Below, piece after piece: positions 7,427 to 15,872 of a stretch of 19,572 nucleotides of DNA. The notes beneath the pieces were generated by a model. That model was not told the DNA's origin. It did not search any database and worked only from the letters and a program-made list of their open reading frames with translations. The translations under genes were made by a program, and so were the position numbers. Source of the stretch: Firmicutes bacterium CAG:646 (GTDB lineage: Bacteria; Bacillota; Clostridia; Lachnospirales; Lachnospiraceae); assembly GCA_000432335.1 (NCBI GenBank), contig HF995379.1:62402-81973 (forward strand). The letters run 5' to 3'. Positions within the stretch are counted from its first letter, which is position 1. Every line of letters starts with the position of its first letter.

Positions 7427-9028
7427 ATGAATTACAAGAAAGTGACAGCTCTTATTTTGGCATCGGTGATGATGGCATCTGCATTCGTTGGATGCTCCGG
7501 CGGAGGAGACGAGAAAACAAGTAAGAGTGAAGGAAGCAAAACAGAGACGAATAGCAGTAAAGAGGAGACGTTGGAGGACATTTCTTTTCCATTGAAAGAG
7601 ACGATGGAATTTACATCTTTCTCCGGCATGGATCAAGAGTATGCGCTGGATGAATGTCTTGCTATGCAGACGGCGATGGAAAATGCCAATATTAAGATTT
7701 CCTTTGATTCTGTTTTGGGAGCGGATCTAACAGAAAAGAGAAATTTGGTATTGGCTTCCGGGGATTATCCCGATATGTTTTTAAAGGCGAGTCTTGCTAT
7801 GAGTGATCTGAATAAATATGGTTCTCAGGGGATTTTTATTCCGCTGGAAGATCTGATCCGGGAGTATGCGCCGAATCTTACAGCAAAGCTGGATGAGATG
7901 GACGCATGGGAATATATTACGTCTTCTGATGGACATATTTATTCCTTGCCGGAAATTTCCCGACCGAATGGTTCCAACCCGGCTTACTGGGTAAATAAAA
8001 AATGGATGGACAGTCTGGGATTACAGGAGCCGAAAAGTTTTGATGAATTGTATGAGGTGCTGAAAGCATTTAAAGAAGAGGATGCCAACGGTAACGGAGA
8101 TCCGAGCGATGAAATTCCTATCACTTTTACAGATGTGGTGAAGCCGGAACTGCTTTTACAGTATGCAGATTATGGTTACGATACGGCGACAAGAACAGCG
8201 GTGATCGATGGAGAACTGACGTATCTGCCAACCAGTGAGGAATGGAAGGAGTTCATAGCTTATATTACAAAATTATATCAGGAAGGTTTGATGGATAAAA
8301 ATTCTTTTACACAGAAACATGAACAGCAGGCAGCTATTGGACAGTCTGGGGATGTACTGGGAACTTTCTTTGATGCAGGAGCATTTTTAGCAGTAGGAAG
8401 AGATAATGACGATGATTATATCCTGCTGACCCCGTTCCAGGAAGGAACGTTTCCGAATAATACGGGAGTTACCCCTGGAACTTTGGCGATTACAGATGCC
8501 TGTGAGCATCCGGAGGTGATTGTTGCCTGGGCAGATCAGTTCTACTCAGAGGAAGGCGGTGTTCTGGCATGGCTGGGTGTAGAAGGAGAGACTTATAAGA
8601 TTAACGAAGCTGGTGACTGGGAATGGATCGTTGGCGGAGAATATGGGGAGGATATTGCAACGGTTCGTTCTAAGGCAACGATTCAGGGAGCGCAGAATCA
8701 CCCCTCTATTCAGCCGGATTTCTGGTTTGACAAGATGTCAGTCGAAGTCGATCCGGATGAGGTTTATCTGAATGAGCAGAGAGCAAAGGCAGCGGAGTTA
8801 GGAGCAATTCCTCTTCCGATGATGCAGTATAGTGATGAAGATATGAAAACAATTTCCACGCTGAAAACAGATCTGGATGCGTATATTGATCAGTATCTGG
8901 CGCAGGTAGCAACGGGAGAGCTGGATCTGGAAGAAAGCTGGGAAGAATATGTGGCAACGGCAAATGCTATGGGAGCGGAAGAACTTACCAGTATTTACCA
9001 GAAAACATACAGTGAAGCAATCAAATAG
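7427..9028 (+). CDS. Extracellular sugar-binding lipoprotein (LplA-like) of an ABC importer
   Basis: This protein captures an oligosaccharide at the cell surface and hands it to the two permeases that follow. The 533-residue protein begins MNYKKV, has a hydrophobic stretch and lipobox FVGC with Cys23 as the lipidation site, then a Gly/Ser/Lys/Glu-rich linker. A DANGNGDPSDEIP segment (about 209-221) is the calcium-loop-like motif common in large LplA-type binding proteins. The open frame reaches back to 7376, but the strong AAGGAGG at 7413-7419 places the start at 7427. It is the first gene of a three-gene operon and is divergent from the YesN-like regulator. Substrate is not readable from the sequence; the linked GH78 enzyme suggests a rhamnose-containing glycan. 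Confidence 0.92.
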   Translation: MNYKKVTALILASVMMASAFVGCSGGGDEKTSKSEGSKTETNSSKEETLEDISFPLKETMEFTSFSGMDQEYALDECLAMQTAMENANIKISFDSVLGADLTEKRNLVLASGDYPDMFLKASLAMSDLNKYGSQGIFIPLEDLIREYAPNLTAKLDEMDAWEYITSSDGHIYSLPEISRPNGSNPAYWVNKKWMDSLGLQEPKSFDELYEVLKAFKEEDANGNGDPSDEIPITFTDVVKPELLLQYADYGYDTATRTAVIDGELTYLPTSEEWKEFIAYITKLYQEGLMDKNSFTQKHEQQAAIGQSGDVLGTFFDAGAFLAVGRDNDDDYILLTPFQEGTFPNNTGVTPGTLAITDACEHPEVIVAWADQFYSEEGGVLAWLGVEGETYKINEAGDWEWIVGGEYGEDIATVRSKATIQGAQNHPSIQPDFWFDKMSVEVDPDEVYLNEQRAKAAELGAIPLPMMQYSDEDMKTISTLKTDLDAYIDQYLAQVATGELDLEESWEEYVATANAMGAEELTSIYQKTYSEAIK

Positions 9029-9039
9029 GAGATGCTTAA

Positions 9040-9972
9040 ATGGTAAGAGGAAAGAAGATGAGTTTTTTTCAGCGTCTCTGGGAAAATATGAAGAAAAACT
9101 GGATTTTGTATGCAATGATCCTTCCTGTGGCTATCTACTATATTATTTTTGCTTATGCGCCCATGTATGGGATTCAGCTGGCATTTAAAGATTATCAGGT
9201 GAAAGAAGGAATTATGGGAAGTCCCTGGGTGGGGCTGGAACATTTTATTCGCTTCTTTAAATCCTATAATTTCGGACAGCTCTTAAAGAACACGATTGGA
9301 ATCAGTGTGTACAGCCTTTTGGTGGGATTTCCGATACCTATTATTTTTGCGCTGATGCTGAATTATCTCAGAAATAAATTTTTGAAAAAGACAGTACAGA
9401 TGGTGTCTTATGCGCCATATTTTATTTCTACTGTAGTTATGTGCGGTATGATTGCGATTTTTATGAATCCTGATACGGGTATTTTAAATGTGATTCGAAA
9501 TTTTTTCGGAATGGAGTCGGTGGATTTTCTGGCAAAACCGGAATGGTTTAAAGATATTTATGTGTGGACCGGAGTATGGCAGGGAATGGGATGGAGTTCT
9601 ATTATTTATATCTCTGCCCTTTCCGGTGTGGATTATCAACTCCATGAAGCGGCGATTATGGATGGAGCTACCAAAATACAGCGGATGATCCATGTGGATC
9701 TTCCATCCATTAAGCCTACGATTATCATGTTGCTGATTCTTCAGATTGGTTCGCTGATGAATGTGGGATTTGAAAAGGTATTCCTGTTACAGAATACGCT
9801 TAACAAATCAGCAGCTTCCGTTATTTCCACTTATACATATGAAGTGGGTCTGATCAATAGCGATTATGGATATTCAACGGCAGTCGGGTTATTTAACTCC
9901 TTGATTAATGTGATTTTGATCGTGGGCGCCAATCAGATCTGTAAGAAGCTGGCAGATGAAAGTCTGTTTTAG
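9040..9972 (+). CDS. ABC sugar importer permease, LplB-type
   Basis: This is an inner-membrane channel subunit of 310 residues with about six transmembrane helices, the first at roughly 23-43 (WILYAMILPVAIYYIIFAYA). The cytoplasmic EAA loop that docks the ATPase is EAAIMDGATKIQRMIHVDLP (about 206-225). The PMYGIQLAFKDY segment after TM1 is typical of the LplB/YtcP-like branch. It starts 11 bp after the binding-protein stop, with AGGAG 8 bp before the ATG; an internal ATG at 9058 is an alternative. No ATPase gene follows, as is usual for importers that borrow a shared MsmX-like ATPase. Confidence 0.93.
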   Translation: MVRGKKMSFFQRLWENMKKNWILYAMILPVAIYYIIFAYAPMYGIQLAFKDYQVKEGIMGSPWVGLEHFIRFFKSYNFGQLLKNTIGISVYSLLVGFPIPIIFALMLNYLRNKFLKKTVQMVSYAPYFISTVVMCGMIAIFMNPDTGILNVIRNFFGMESVDFLAKPEWFKDIYVWTGVWQGMGWSSIIYISALSGVDYQLHEAAIMDGATKIQRMIHVDLPSIKPTIIMLLILQIGSLMNVGFEKVFLLQNTLNKSAASVISTYTYEVGLINSDYGYSTAVGLFNSLINVILIVGANQICKKLADESLF

Positions 9973-9987
9973 AAGGGGGGATGCGAA

Positions 9988-10896
9988 ATGAAGAATAATG
10001 GCAGCAGGAGAAAATTCCTCCGTTCTGACAGGGTTTTTGACGTAGTTAATGTGGCGGTTATGATTTTTATGGTTATCCTCTTTGTGTGGCCGCTGTGGTT
10101 TGTGGTGATTGCTTCTGTCAGTGATCCCAATCAAGTATGGAGCGGAAATGTCATTTTGTGGCCGAAAGGTTTTACTACGGTGGCTTATGAAGCGTTGGCA
10201 GATTACAGTATGATCTGGGTGGGGTACCGGAATACCATTATTTATACCGTTGTGGGTACGCTGGTGAATCTGGTCATGACGGTGTGTGCGGCATACCCCC
10301 TTTCCCGAAAGGATTTTATGCCGAGAAATTTCTTTATGGTAATGTTCATGATTACCATGTATTTTGGTGGCGGGCTGATTCCTACCTATTTGGTGGTAAA
10401 TAGTCTGAATCTGATCAACACGCCGTGGGCAATGATTATTCCCGGAGCATGTTCGATTTACAACGTGATTATCATGAGGACGTATTTTATCAACAGTATT
10501 CCCCATTCCTTGCAGGAAGCGGCAGAGCTGGACGGGGCAAATGCTTTCCAGTTTTTGATGAAAGTGGTACTGCCCCTGTCGAAACCGATCATTGCCGTTG
10601 TGGCTCTGTATTATGCGGTGGGGCATTGGAATGATTTCTATACGGCGTTGCTGTATATTAACGATCAGGATTTACTTCCTCTGCAGTCTTTCCTTAGGGA
10701 TATTCTGATGTCGAATAAGATGTCTTTGAATGGTATGCAGGGCTTGGATGCGGCGGCTGCCGAAGCAAAGATGCAGTTATCGCAGACCTTGAAATATAGC
10801 GTGATTATTGTTTCTACGGTACCGGTGCTTTGCGTATATCCCTTCATCCAGAAATACTTTGTGAAAGGAATTATGATTGGGTCGGTAAAAGGGTAA
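9988..10896 (+). CDS. ABC sugar importer permease, LplC/YtcP-type
   Basis: This is the second channel subunit, 302 residues. TM1 lies at about 22-44, PLSRKDFMPRN precedes the third helix, and the EAA loop is EAAELDGANAFQFLMKVVLP (about 177-196). The C-terminus PFIQKYFVKGIMIGSVKG is the hallmark ending of the LplC/YtcP family. The start follows a GAAGGGGGGA site 15 bp after the LplB-type gene. It is the last gene of the operon and is followed by a long palindrome that probably ends transcription. Confidence 0.94.
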   Translation: MKNNGSRRKFLRSDRVFDVVNVAVMIFMVILFVWPLWFVVIASVSDPNQVWSGNVILWPKGFTTVAYEALADYSMIWVGYRNTIIYTVVGTLVNLVMTVCAAYPLSRKDFMPRNFFMVMFMITMYFGGGLIPTYLVVNSLNLINTPWAMIIPGACSIYNVIIMRTYFINSIPHSLQEAAELDGANAFQFLMKVVLPLSKPIIAVVALYYAVGHWNDFYTALLYINDQDLLPLQSFLRDILMSNKMSLNGMQGLDAAAAEAKMQLSQTLKYSVIIVSTVPVLCVYPFIQKYFVKGIMIGSVKG

Positions 10897-10905
10897 AGAT
10901 TTGTA

Positions 10906-10963
10906 TAAATTTAAGAAGTCTGTGAGGAAAAATCAATCTTAACCGACAGACTTCTTAAATTTA
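10906..10963. terminator. Perfect 18-bp palindromic stem between convergent genes, probable bidirectional terminator
   Basis: Bases 10906-10923 are the exact reverse complement of 10946-10963, with a 22-base loop. The inner part of the stem carries AGTCTGT/ACAGACT and the outer part is AAATTT, so the transcript ends in a U-rich arm on either strand. It fills the 70-bp gap between the permease stop and the rhamnosidase stop. There is no extra T-run beyond the stem, so it is not a textbook intrinsic terminator. Confidence 0.6.
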
Positions 10964-10966
10964 CAA

Positions 10967-12877
10967 TTAAGTCTGCTGGAGTAAGGTGTGATAGTAATAA
11001 ATAGGAAGTGCGCTCCAACCGTGGCATAAACTGCCTGCACCGTCAAAATCACTGGCTCCCTTTTCTGTTTCCCAGACTGTAGTGCCACCGGAATCAATCA
11101 TGGGAGAATAAAGACGTTCAATATCCTGAAGAATCAATGAAGTATATCGTGTATAATCTGTCTTCAGCCATGCATCGTATTTAAAGCAGAGCATAGACAG
11201 GGAAATTGGAGTCATTTGTGGGTCATTTATCATTTGCTCACAGAGTCTTATGGATTCTTCAGCGGAAACAGCGCCACAGAGAATAGCTAAAGAATTTCCC
11301 AACTGGCTGTAGGAAGTATGGTCTGGATAGTCATAGACAATTCCCTTTGATTCATCAAAGAACATTTCTCGTATATGGTAATTTAATTTGGTTGCCTGTT
11401 CCGAATAATCATGTGCAATTCCCAGTTGTTCAGCAATGATTTCCATATTTTGCAAAGAAATTGACAAGAGAGAATTTAAAAGTACGTCATAGGAAAAAGT
11501 CTGCATCCCCTCATTGGATAGTCCATTTCTCCATTCATAAAAATTCCAATACGCAGAACCTTCAAAGGGAGAAACCAGTCCTGCTGTAGTAAGTCGGCGG
11601 GTAAAAGCTTCGATAATCGAAGAAAGTTTTGGATAAATTTCATTTAAAAATTCCTTATCATCGGTATACAGTAAGTATTCTTTGCATTCTGTAATGTAAT
11701 GGAGCGAAAAGGAAGGAATTACGAAATTCATTTTTATGGGGTAACAAATAGATAATAAATGGTCTTCCCGCTGATCTTTGGAAATTAACTGCAGATTAGC
11801 TCGAGGGAATTCCTGCTCACCGAAAGCGTAATAGCCACAGAGCATCTGGTTGCGGCTGTCCATGGTATAAAGCGCCTGCTCGCGCCAGGGACAATCTTCA
11901 TAGTGTTCGTGCATACAAAGACGCAGAGTTTCCACGCACATATCGTAAATGCGGGATTGTTGTTGAGTCAATAAAGGGCGAGATTGCTCTCTAAGTGGGT
12001 AAGTAGTTGGTATGATGGCAATCTTCTCGATTTTTACAGGAAATTCGGAATGAACTTCCAGGTAACGGCATCCCAATCGGCGGAAAGGATTGAAAAATAT
12101 ATTCTCTCCCTCTTTCGTTTTATAGAATATGCTGAAGTCACGGTTCCCTATCTTGCGGGGGACAAAGTCGGAAACAAGATGTTCACCGTAAGAAATGGTG
12201 ATATTCTGGATGCAGGGTGATTGTAAGTGGAAACTTAAGAAACCTACCTGTTCGCTGGAGAGGTCGAAAATAATGTTCGTATCTGAATGACGCACATACT
12301 CTCTTCCAATAACTTCAGAAGAAAAAACCAGTTTTTTACAGGGACGGAGACGAAGCGGTAAGGATTGTTCTACAATAGTGGAAGAAGAAAAATCGGGCTG
12401 ATTTTCTGTCAGCCAAGAATCTTCCCTGGAGGCATCGTATCCGTAACTGAATCCTAATTGTCCGGTAATAATATGCATACGGTGATTGAGGTATGCATGG
12501 CTCATTCGGGACAATGTTTTAGCGTTACTTCGGCATAAAATGTTTTCTTTATTGAAGACTTCATAAAAAAGCCCGGCGTTTCCGGGATAATATACCTGCG
12601 TTGTATCAATACCATAATACCACACAAGGATGGCAATACGGTTTTTGCCGGGTTTGCAAAAAGATGTAATGTCGACTTCATCATAAACTTTATCATAGGG
12701 AAAATCTGTATACTGTCCCCAGGCAGCCAGATTTCCATTGATATAGGCGGCATAATTACTGTCGCTGGAAATGCGAAGAAAAACATTTCCGGCATGGTAA
12801 GTGAAATGATCAACAAATTCTCCGTATTCGTCTGGTTTAGGGGAAGAATTACACCAGATCCATTCTGTAGTATTCAT
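10967..12877 (-). CDS. Alpha-L-rhamnosidase-like glycoside hydrolase (GH78)
   Basis: This probably releases terminal L-rhamnose from imported oligosaccharides. The 636-residue protein has no signal peptide, so it should act in the cytoplasm. Residues 1-110 form a carbohydrate-binding jelly-roll like the GH78 N-terminal domain (FLRISSDSNYAAYINGNLAAWGQ). The (alpha/alpha)6 catalytic barrel carries Asp328, Glu333 and Asp340 in EDCPWREQALYTMDSRNQ. Their spacing (0, +5, +12) matches the acidic residues of characterised GH78 enzymes. Glu603 in GGTTVWET and His619 in SLCHGWSA correspond to the late acidic and histidine positions. It is short for GH78, lacking extra N-terminal modules. GGAGG lies 9 bp before the ATG. 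It starts 21 bp after the cupin-AraC gene and is probably cotranscribed with it. Specificity for rhamnose rather than a related sugar is inferred. Confidence 0.85.
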   Translation of the reverse strand: MNTTEWIWCNSSPKPDEYGEFVDHFTYHAGNVFLRISSDSNYAAYINGNLAAWGQYTDFPYDKVYDEVDITSFCKPGKNRIAILVWYYGIDTTQVYYPGNAGLFYEVFNKENILCRSNAKTLSRMSHAYLNHRMHIITGQLGFSYGYDASREDSWLTENQPDFSSSTIVEQSLPLRLRPCKKLVFSSEVIGREYVRHSDTNIIFDLSSEQVGFLSFHLQSPCIQNITISYGEHLVSDFVPRKIGNRDFSIFYKTKEGENIFFNPFRRLGCRYLEVHSEFPVKIEKIAIIPTTYPLREQSRPLLTQQQSRIYDMCVETLRLCMHEHYEDCPWREQALYTMDSRNQMLCGYYAFGEQEFPRANLQLISKDQREDHLLSICYPIKMNFVIPSFSLHYITECKEYLLYTDDKEFLNEIYPKLSSIIEAFTRRLTTAGLVSPFEGSAYWNFYEWRNGLSNEGMQTFSYDVLLNSLLSISLQNMEIIAEQLGIAHDYSEQATKLNYHIREMFFDESKGIVYDYPDHTSYSQLGNSLAILCGAVSAEESIRLCEQMINDPQMTPISLSMLCFKYDAWLKTDYTRYTSLILQDIERLYSPMIDSGGTTVWETEKGASDFDGAGSLCHGWSALPIYYYHTLLQQT

Positions 12878-12898
12878 AAAAGTTATCCTCCGTTGTGT

Positions 12899-13927
12899 TT
12901 AATGTGATAGTTCCCTGACTGATTTCATTCTATATTCTTTAGGAGAGCATCCATAGAAAGCGCGAAATTTTTTATAGAAGTAAGTGGTAGTATCGTAACC
13001 TACAGCAAGAGCGATCTCTTCCACCGGCATAGTCGTATTTTCGAGGAGGGAAAGTGCACTGGAAAAGCGCTGCTTTTGAACCAATTCTCGGAAGGAGAGA
13101 CCAGTAGCTTTCTTGAGCAATGTGGTAAGGTATGCAGGATGTATACCAAAGTGCTCTGCCAGAGAGGTTAGGGTGCAGTCCTGGTAATGGTTGCTGATGT
13201 AGTTCAGGATAGGGATCATATTTGCATTAGAGCAGGAGGACCCTGGAATGTTGGATATGTAGGAGTGTTTGGTGGGAAGAAGACTCATACATTCCAAAAA
13301 GATCAACTGCAGCAGATGTGTGATGACGTCTGTTGAGTTGATTGAGGGTTCCAGATGCTCGATCATCAACTCGTTCATATAAGTCGGCAGACGGCGGCTG
13401 TTTTCAGAACGAAAAAGGATGAAAGATGTATGGCTTCCCTGAACGGATATGGCATTGGATAAAAAGTCGGATAAAATATCTCCAGATGCCAGATGATGGA
13501 ATACGGTGTTTTGTAAAAATTGTGGTTCAATCAGTACACTGATCAGAATATCATCTTCCTGTCCTATAGAATCGTGGGAGTGTGGAATATCGGAATCTAC
13601 TAAGAGGAGTTGTCCTTTTTCTAAAGTATAGGAAACGTCACCTATCGTCATAGTATTTTTCCCGGAGTAAATATAGCTGATTTCCACGCCGTTGTGAATA
13701 TGCGGCGGCATATTGGTAAAGCGGGAATTTTTGTGAAGAGAGATAAAGGGGTGAGGCTGATGACAAAAGGTTATGGAGGGACCGTTTTCCAGTAGAAGGT
13801 AGGATTTTCCGTTTTGTGTTTTTGTAGGTAATACACTGTAATCTGGGTGAGGAATTACATGGCTGCGTAAAAGCGCTTCCTGCGGTTCTAAGTCGCGTAT
13901 GAGTTTGTCTAATCTATCGTAAGTCAT
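12899..13927 (-). CDS. AraC-family regulator with N-terminal cupin
   Basis: This is a cytoplasmic sugar-responsive transcription factor of 342 residues. A cupin at about 68-120 (MPPHIHNGVEISYIYSGKNT, then GQLLLVDSDIPHSHDS) would bind the ligand. The double HTH occupies about 240-338 (LTSLAEHFGIHPAYLTTLLK ... IALAVGYDTTTYFYKKFRAFYGCSPKEY). The frame is open to 13996, but the extra residues overlap a promoter; GGAGG at 13933-13937 sets the start at 13927. The rhamnosidase lies 21 bp downstream on the same strand, so the regulator probably controls that enzyme and possibly the convergent transporter. Confidence 0.92.
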   Translation of the reverse strand: MTYDRLDKLIRDLEPQEALLRSHVIPHPDYSVLPTKTQNGKSYLLLENGPSITFCHQPHPFISLHKNSRFTNMPPHIHNGVEISYIYSGKNTMTIGDVSYTLEKGQLLLVDSDIPHSHDSIGQEDDILISVLIEPQFLQNTVFHHLASGDILSDFLSNAISVQGSHTSFILFRSENSRRLPTYMNELMIEHLEPSINSTDVITHLLQLIFLECMSLLPTKHSYISNIPGSSCSNANMIPILNYISNHYQDCTLTSLAEHFGIHPAYLTTLLKKATGLSFRELVQKQRFSSALSLLENTTMPVEEIALAVGYDTTTYFYKKFRAFYGCSPKEYRMKSVRELSH

Positions 13928-13967
13928 AATAACCTCCATGAAAATATAAAAGTATGCCATATTATTT

Positions 13968-13996
13968 ATTGTATAGTAAATGATTATAAAAGGCAA
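13968..13996 (-). promoter_or_regulatory. Sigma-A-type promoter of the cupin-AraC / rhamnosidase operon
   Basis: On the minus strand TTGCCT (13996-13991) and TACAAT (13973-13968) are 17 bp apart, about 40 bp ahead of the ATG at 13927. A second AT-rich box lies within the spacer. Confidence 0.6.
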
Positions 13997-14046
13997 GAAA
14001 TTTGTGGGAATTAACTAAAGAATGGACGTAGATATAAACATAGTAA

Positions 14047-14070
14047 TTAACTTGTTGTGCTAGATAAAAT
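14047..14070. repeat. Solo IS982-type left end
   Basis: TTAACTTGTTGTGCTAGATA and the next four bases match the left end of the IS982-family element at 15873 at 22 of 24 positions and in the same orientation, but no transposase follows. It lies immediately before the AgrB remnant and marks the point where the 5' part of that gene was lost. Confidence 0.7.
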
Positions 14071-14089
14071 ACTGGCTGCTGCGGCATAA

Positions 14090-14398
14090 ATCGCTATTTT
14101 GTTAGCTGAAATATTGAATTTTCAAGGAACAAGTCCCATTTGGGGTATGGGAAGTCTTAGACTTTTATTATTTTGCATTTGTATCTTACATAAAATAGGT
14201 CCGATTCCTTCAAAATACAGACCGCTTCCAGAGAATATATTATCCTGTTATAAAGTAAACCTTTTACAAATACTGTTGTTATATGATGTTTTGATGTTCC
14301 TGCTTCCAGAAAATAAATATCTTCAAATTGGTTTCTGGATAGTTGTGGTACATACCCTGCAAATGGGAATCGCGTATAAAAAAAAGGGGGTGAGATGA
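14090..14398 (+). pseudogene. agrB: AgrB-like peptidase/transporter, C-terminal remnant
   Basis: AgrB is a membrane cysteine protease that cleaves and cyclises the AgrD precursor. The open frame (stop just before 14090) gives about 102 residues of the C-terminal membrane half. They show a hydrophobic helix (GSLRLLLFCICILHKI), the conserved-type loop GPIPSKYRPLPENILSCYK, and two further helices. Full AgrB proteins have about 190-210 residues, with a catalytic His and Cys in the N-terminal half. That half is missing, and a solo insertion-sequence end lies just upstream, so the protein cannot process a peptide. The first possible start is a TTG at 14099 with no ribosome binding site. The assignment rests on the loop, the topology and the agrD-like gene that begins 1 bp after its stop. 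Confidence 0.65.
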
Positions 14399-14399
14399 T

Positions 14400-14525
14400 A
14401 TGCATACAGTGAAACTGAATCTTGTTAATTCTCTGTGTCTTTATTTGATGAGAATTTCAAAAATTTTTGAGTGGAATGGAAGTTGTATTCTGTTCTTTGG
14501 AGAGCAGCCGTTTCCAAAAGAATGA
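14400..14525 (+). CDS. agrD: AgrD-like cyclic thiolactone autoinducer precursor
   Basis: This 41-codon gene lies directly behind the AgrB remnant. The product has the three parts of an AgrD precursor: an N-terminal amphipathic helix with basic residues (MHTVKLNLVN...LMRISKIFEW), a central Cys29 followed by ILFF, and an acidic/Pro C-terminal recognition tail GEQPFPKE resembling the QPK-P-E tails of clostridial AgrD peptides. A thiolactone between Cys29 and Phe33 (CILFF) would be the expected mature ring. GGGGGTGAG ends about 6 bases before the ATG. AgrB, AgrC and AgrA are not intact in the window, so the peptide could be made functional only by machinery elsewhere, or the gene is a relic. Confidence 0.7.
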   Translation: MHTVKLNLVNSLCLYLMRISKIFEWNGSCILFFGEQPFPKE

Positions 14526-14540
14526 GGTTGCATGGAATGA

Positions 14541-14561
14541 AGATATCTAAAAGGGATATCT
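14541..14561. repeat. 7-bp inverted repeat downstream of agrD
   Basis: AGATATC (14541-14547) and GATATCT (14555-14561) flank seven bases. The stem is short and AT-rich with no T-run, so it is not a convincing terminator. It could be a small operator or chance. Confidence 0.3.
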
Positions 14562-14605
14562 GAAATGATTTGGGCAGATAAAATACACAATGCAAGTAAA
14601 GTTGG

Positions 14606-14664
14606 AAAGAGGTAAGGAAACTGTCCTGAAACCGTAATTCAGAGTGGTTCCCTTATCTCTTTTT
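14606..14664. terminator. Strong bidirectional terminator between agrD and the MFS gene
   Basis: AAAGAGGTAAGGAAAC (14606-14621) pairs with GTTCCCTTATCTCTTT (14647-14662), with one G-U and one mismatch. An inner stem CTGAA (14626-14630)/TTCAG (14638-14642) extends it. Five Ts end the plus-strand hairpin, and the A-rich left arm gives a U-tract on the minus strand. It separates the convergent agr remnant and MFS gene. Confidence 0.8.
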
Positions 14665-14669
14665 AATAG

Positions 14670-15835
14670 TTAGTTAGTATGCTCTTTCTCGAGATTTTTT
14701 ATAAAAAGACATAATATAAAAAAGAGAATAGAAGCTATAATAAAAGGCATTCGGAATAATGAATAATTAATAAAAAGACCTTCTGTATATGTTCCAAGAG
14801 AATCTCCCAAGTTATAAAACAAATTTGCAATTCCAGACATTTGCCCCATTTTTTCCTTGGGATAAAGTTTTAAAATAAATCGATTTATATGTGGAAACAA
14901 AAAAGAGGAAATAATTGTTACACATAAGAGTAAAATCACTTGTACTAATAGCTGTGGAAAGATTGCTAATAATCCATATAAAATAATACAAATAAAACTA
15001 CAGGCACTTATTATATGTATCTCTTCAAAATAATCAAATAATTTTCCTAAAAGAATATTTGTTACAACAGGAAATATTTCAATTAATGTAATAATTATAC
15101 TTATATTTTTTAAACTAATCTCATATTTGTTATTCAAGTATAAATTCATATATGGCGAAAAAAATAATAATAGTCCTAATATTAGGAATATAATTGAAAA
15201 AGCAGAAAATCGGGGTATAGATTTTGTTTTTTTGTTTTTGATCATTTTTGTGTCTGTTTTTTTTTCTTTCTTTTGAATAAATAATAATGGTACAATTGCA
15301 AAAAAATACGAAACGCTTGCTATAATGAATATATTTTGATATTGACTTCCATTTAGCTTTACACATGGATTTAATGGAATATAGCCTCCAATATATATTC
15401 CTAGTGTAGATGAAAATAATTTGCACGATGAACAAAGATTAAATGTGAATGCCTGATTTTTTTCATCTACATATTCTATAATAAACGGAGTGTGAATACT
15501 CATAAGAATTGAAAAGATTAATCCATAACATAAAGAAACTAAATACAATAAAGTTTTATCTGTTATAAAACATTCAAAAGCAAAAAAAATGCTGATAAAA
15601 TTGTTGCTACTAATAGAATTCGTGTTTTGTTGTATTTGTCCAAAATTTTTCCGAAAATAACACCTCCAAGAGCCATTGCAATATTTCCTACCAAAAGGAA
15701 ATTGCTTAAAAAGAATTTTGAAGATATAATAGAATTTATGTGTAAATTGAATGCAAGTGTAAATAAACCTATTGCAAAAGAAGTGAATGAGAGTGAGATA
15801 ATATACATAATTGTCATAAAATTATATTTTTTCAA
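14670..15835 (-). pseudogene. Major facilitator superfamily transporter, frameshifted
   Basis: Two minus-strand frames (15835-15563 and 15548-14670) together give a ~388-residue, twelve-helix-type MFS protein. The first frame carries helices 1-3 with the loop 2-3 signature GGVIFGKILDKYNKTRI. The second carries the rest, including a lysine-rich central loop (QKKEKKTDTKMIKNKKTK) and the loop-8 equivalent LLGKLFDYFEE. The frames meet at a run of eight Ts (plus-strand A8 at 15582-15589): nine would restore ...SAFFFAFECFITDKTLLYLV. The start is probably TTG at 15835, with AGGAAGG about 12 bases before it. A degenerate IS982-family element begins about 37 bp upstream. Base composition is very AT-rich, like the radical SAM gene on the same strand further right. 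Substrate unknown; it may have exported the product of that gene. Confidence 0.8.
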
Positions 15836-15872
15836 TCTTTATACCATCCTTCCTATAATTTAAAGTCTTAAT

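Noticed and set aside
9889..10626. 245-codon minus-strand frame opposite the permeases
   Set aside because: It is rich in His, Asn and Gln, as expected for the complement of membrane-protein codons, and spans two clear permease genes.
14099..14398. An independent small membrane protein starting at TTG 14099
   Set aside because: Its loop and helix pattern and the adjoining agrD-like gene fit the C-terminal half of AgrB, and no start signal is present.
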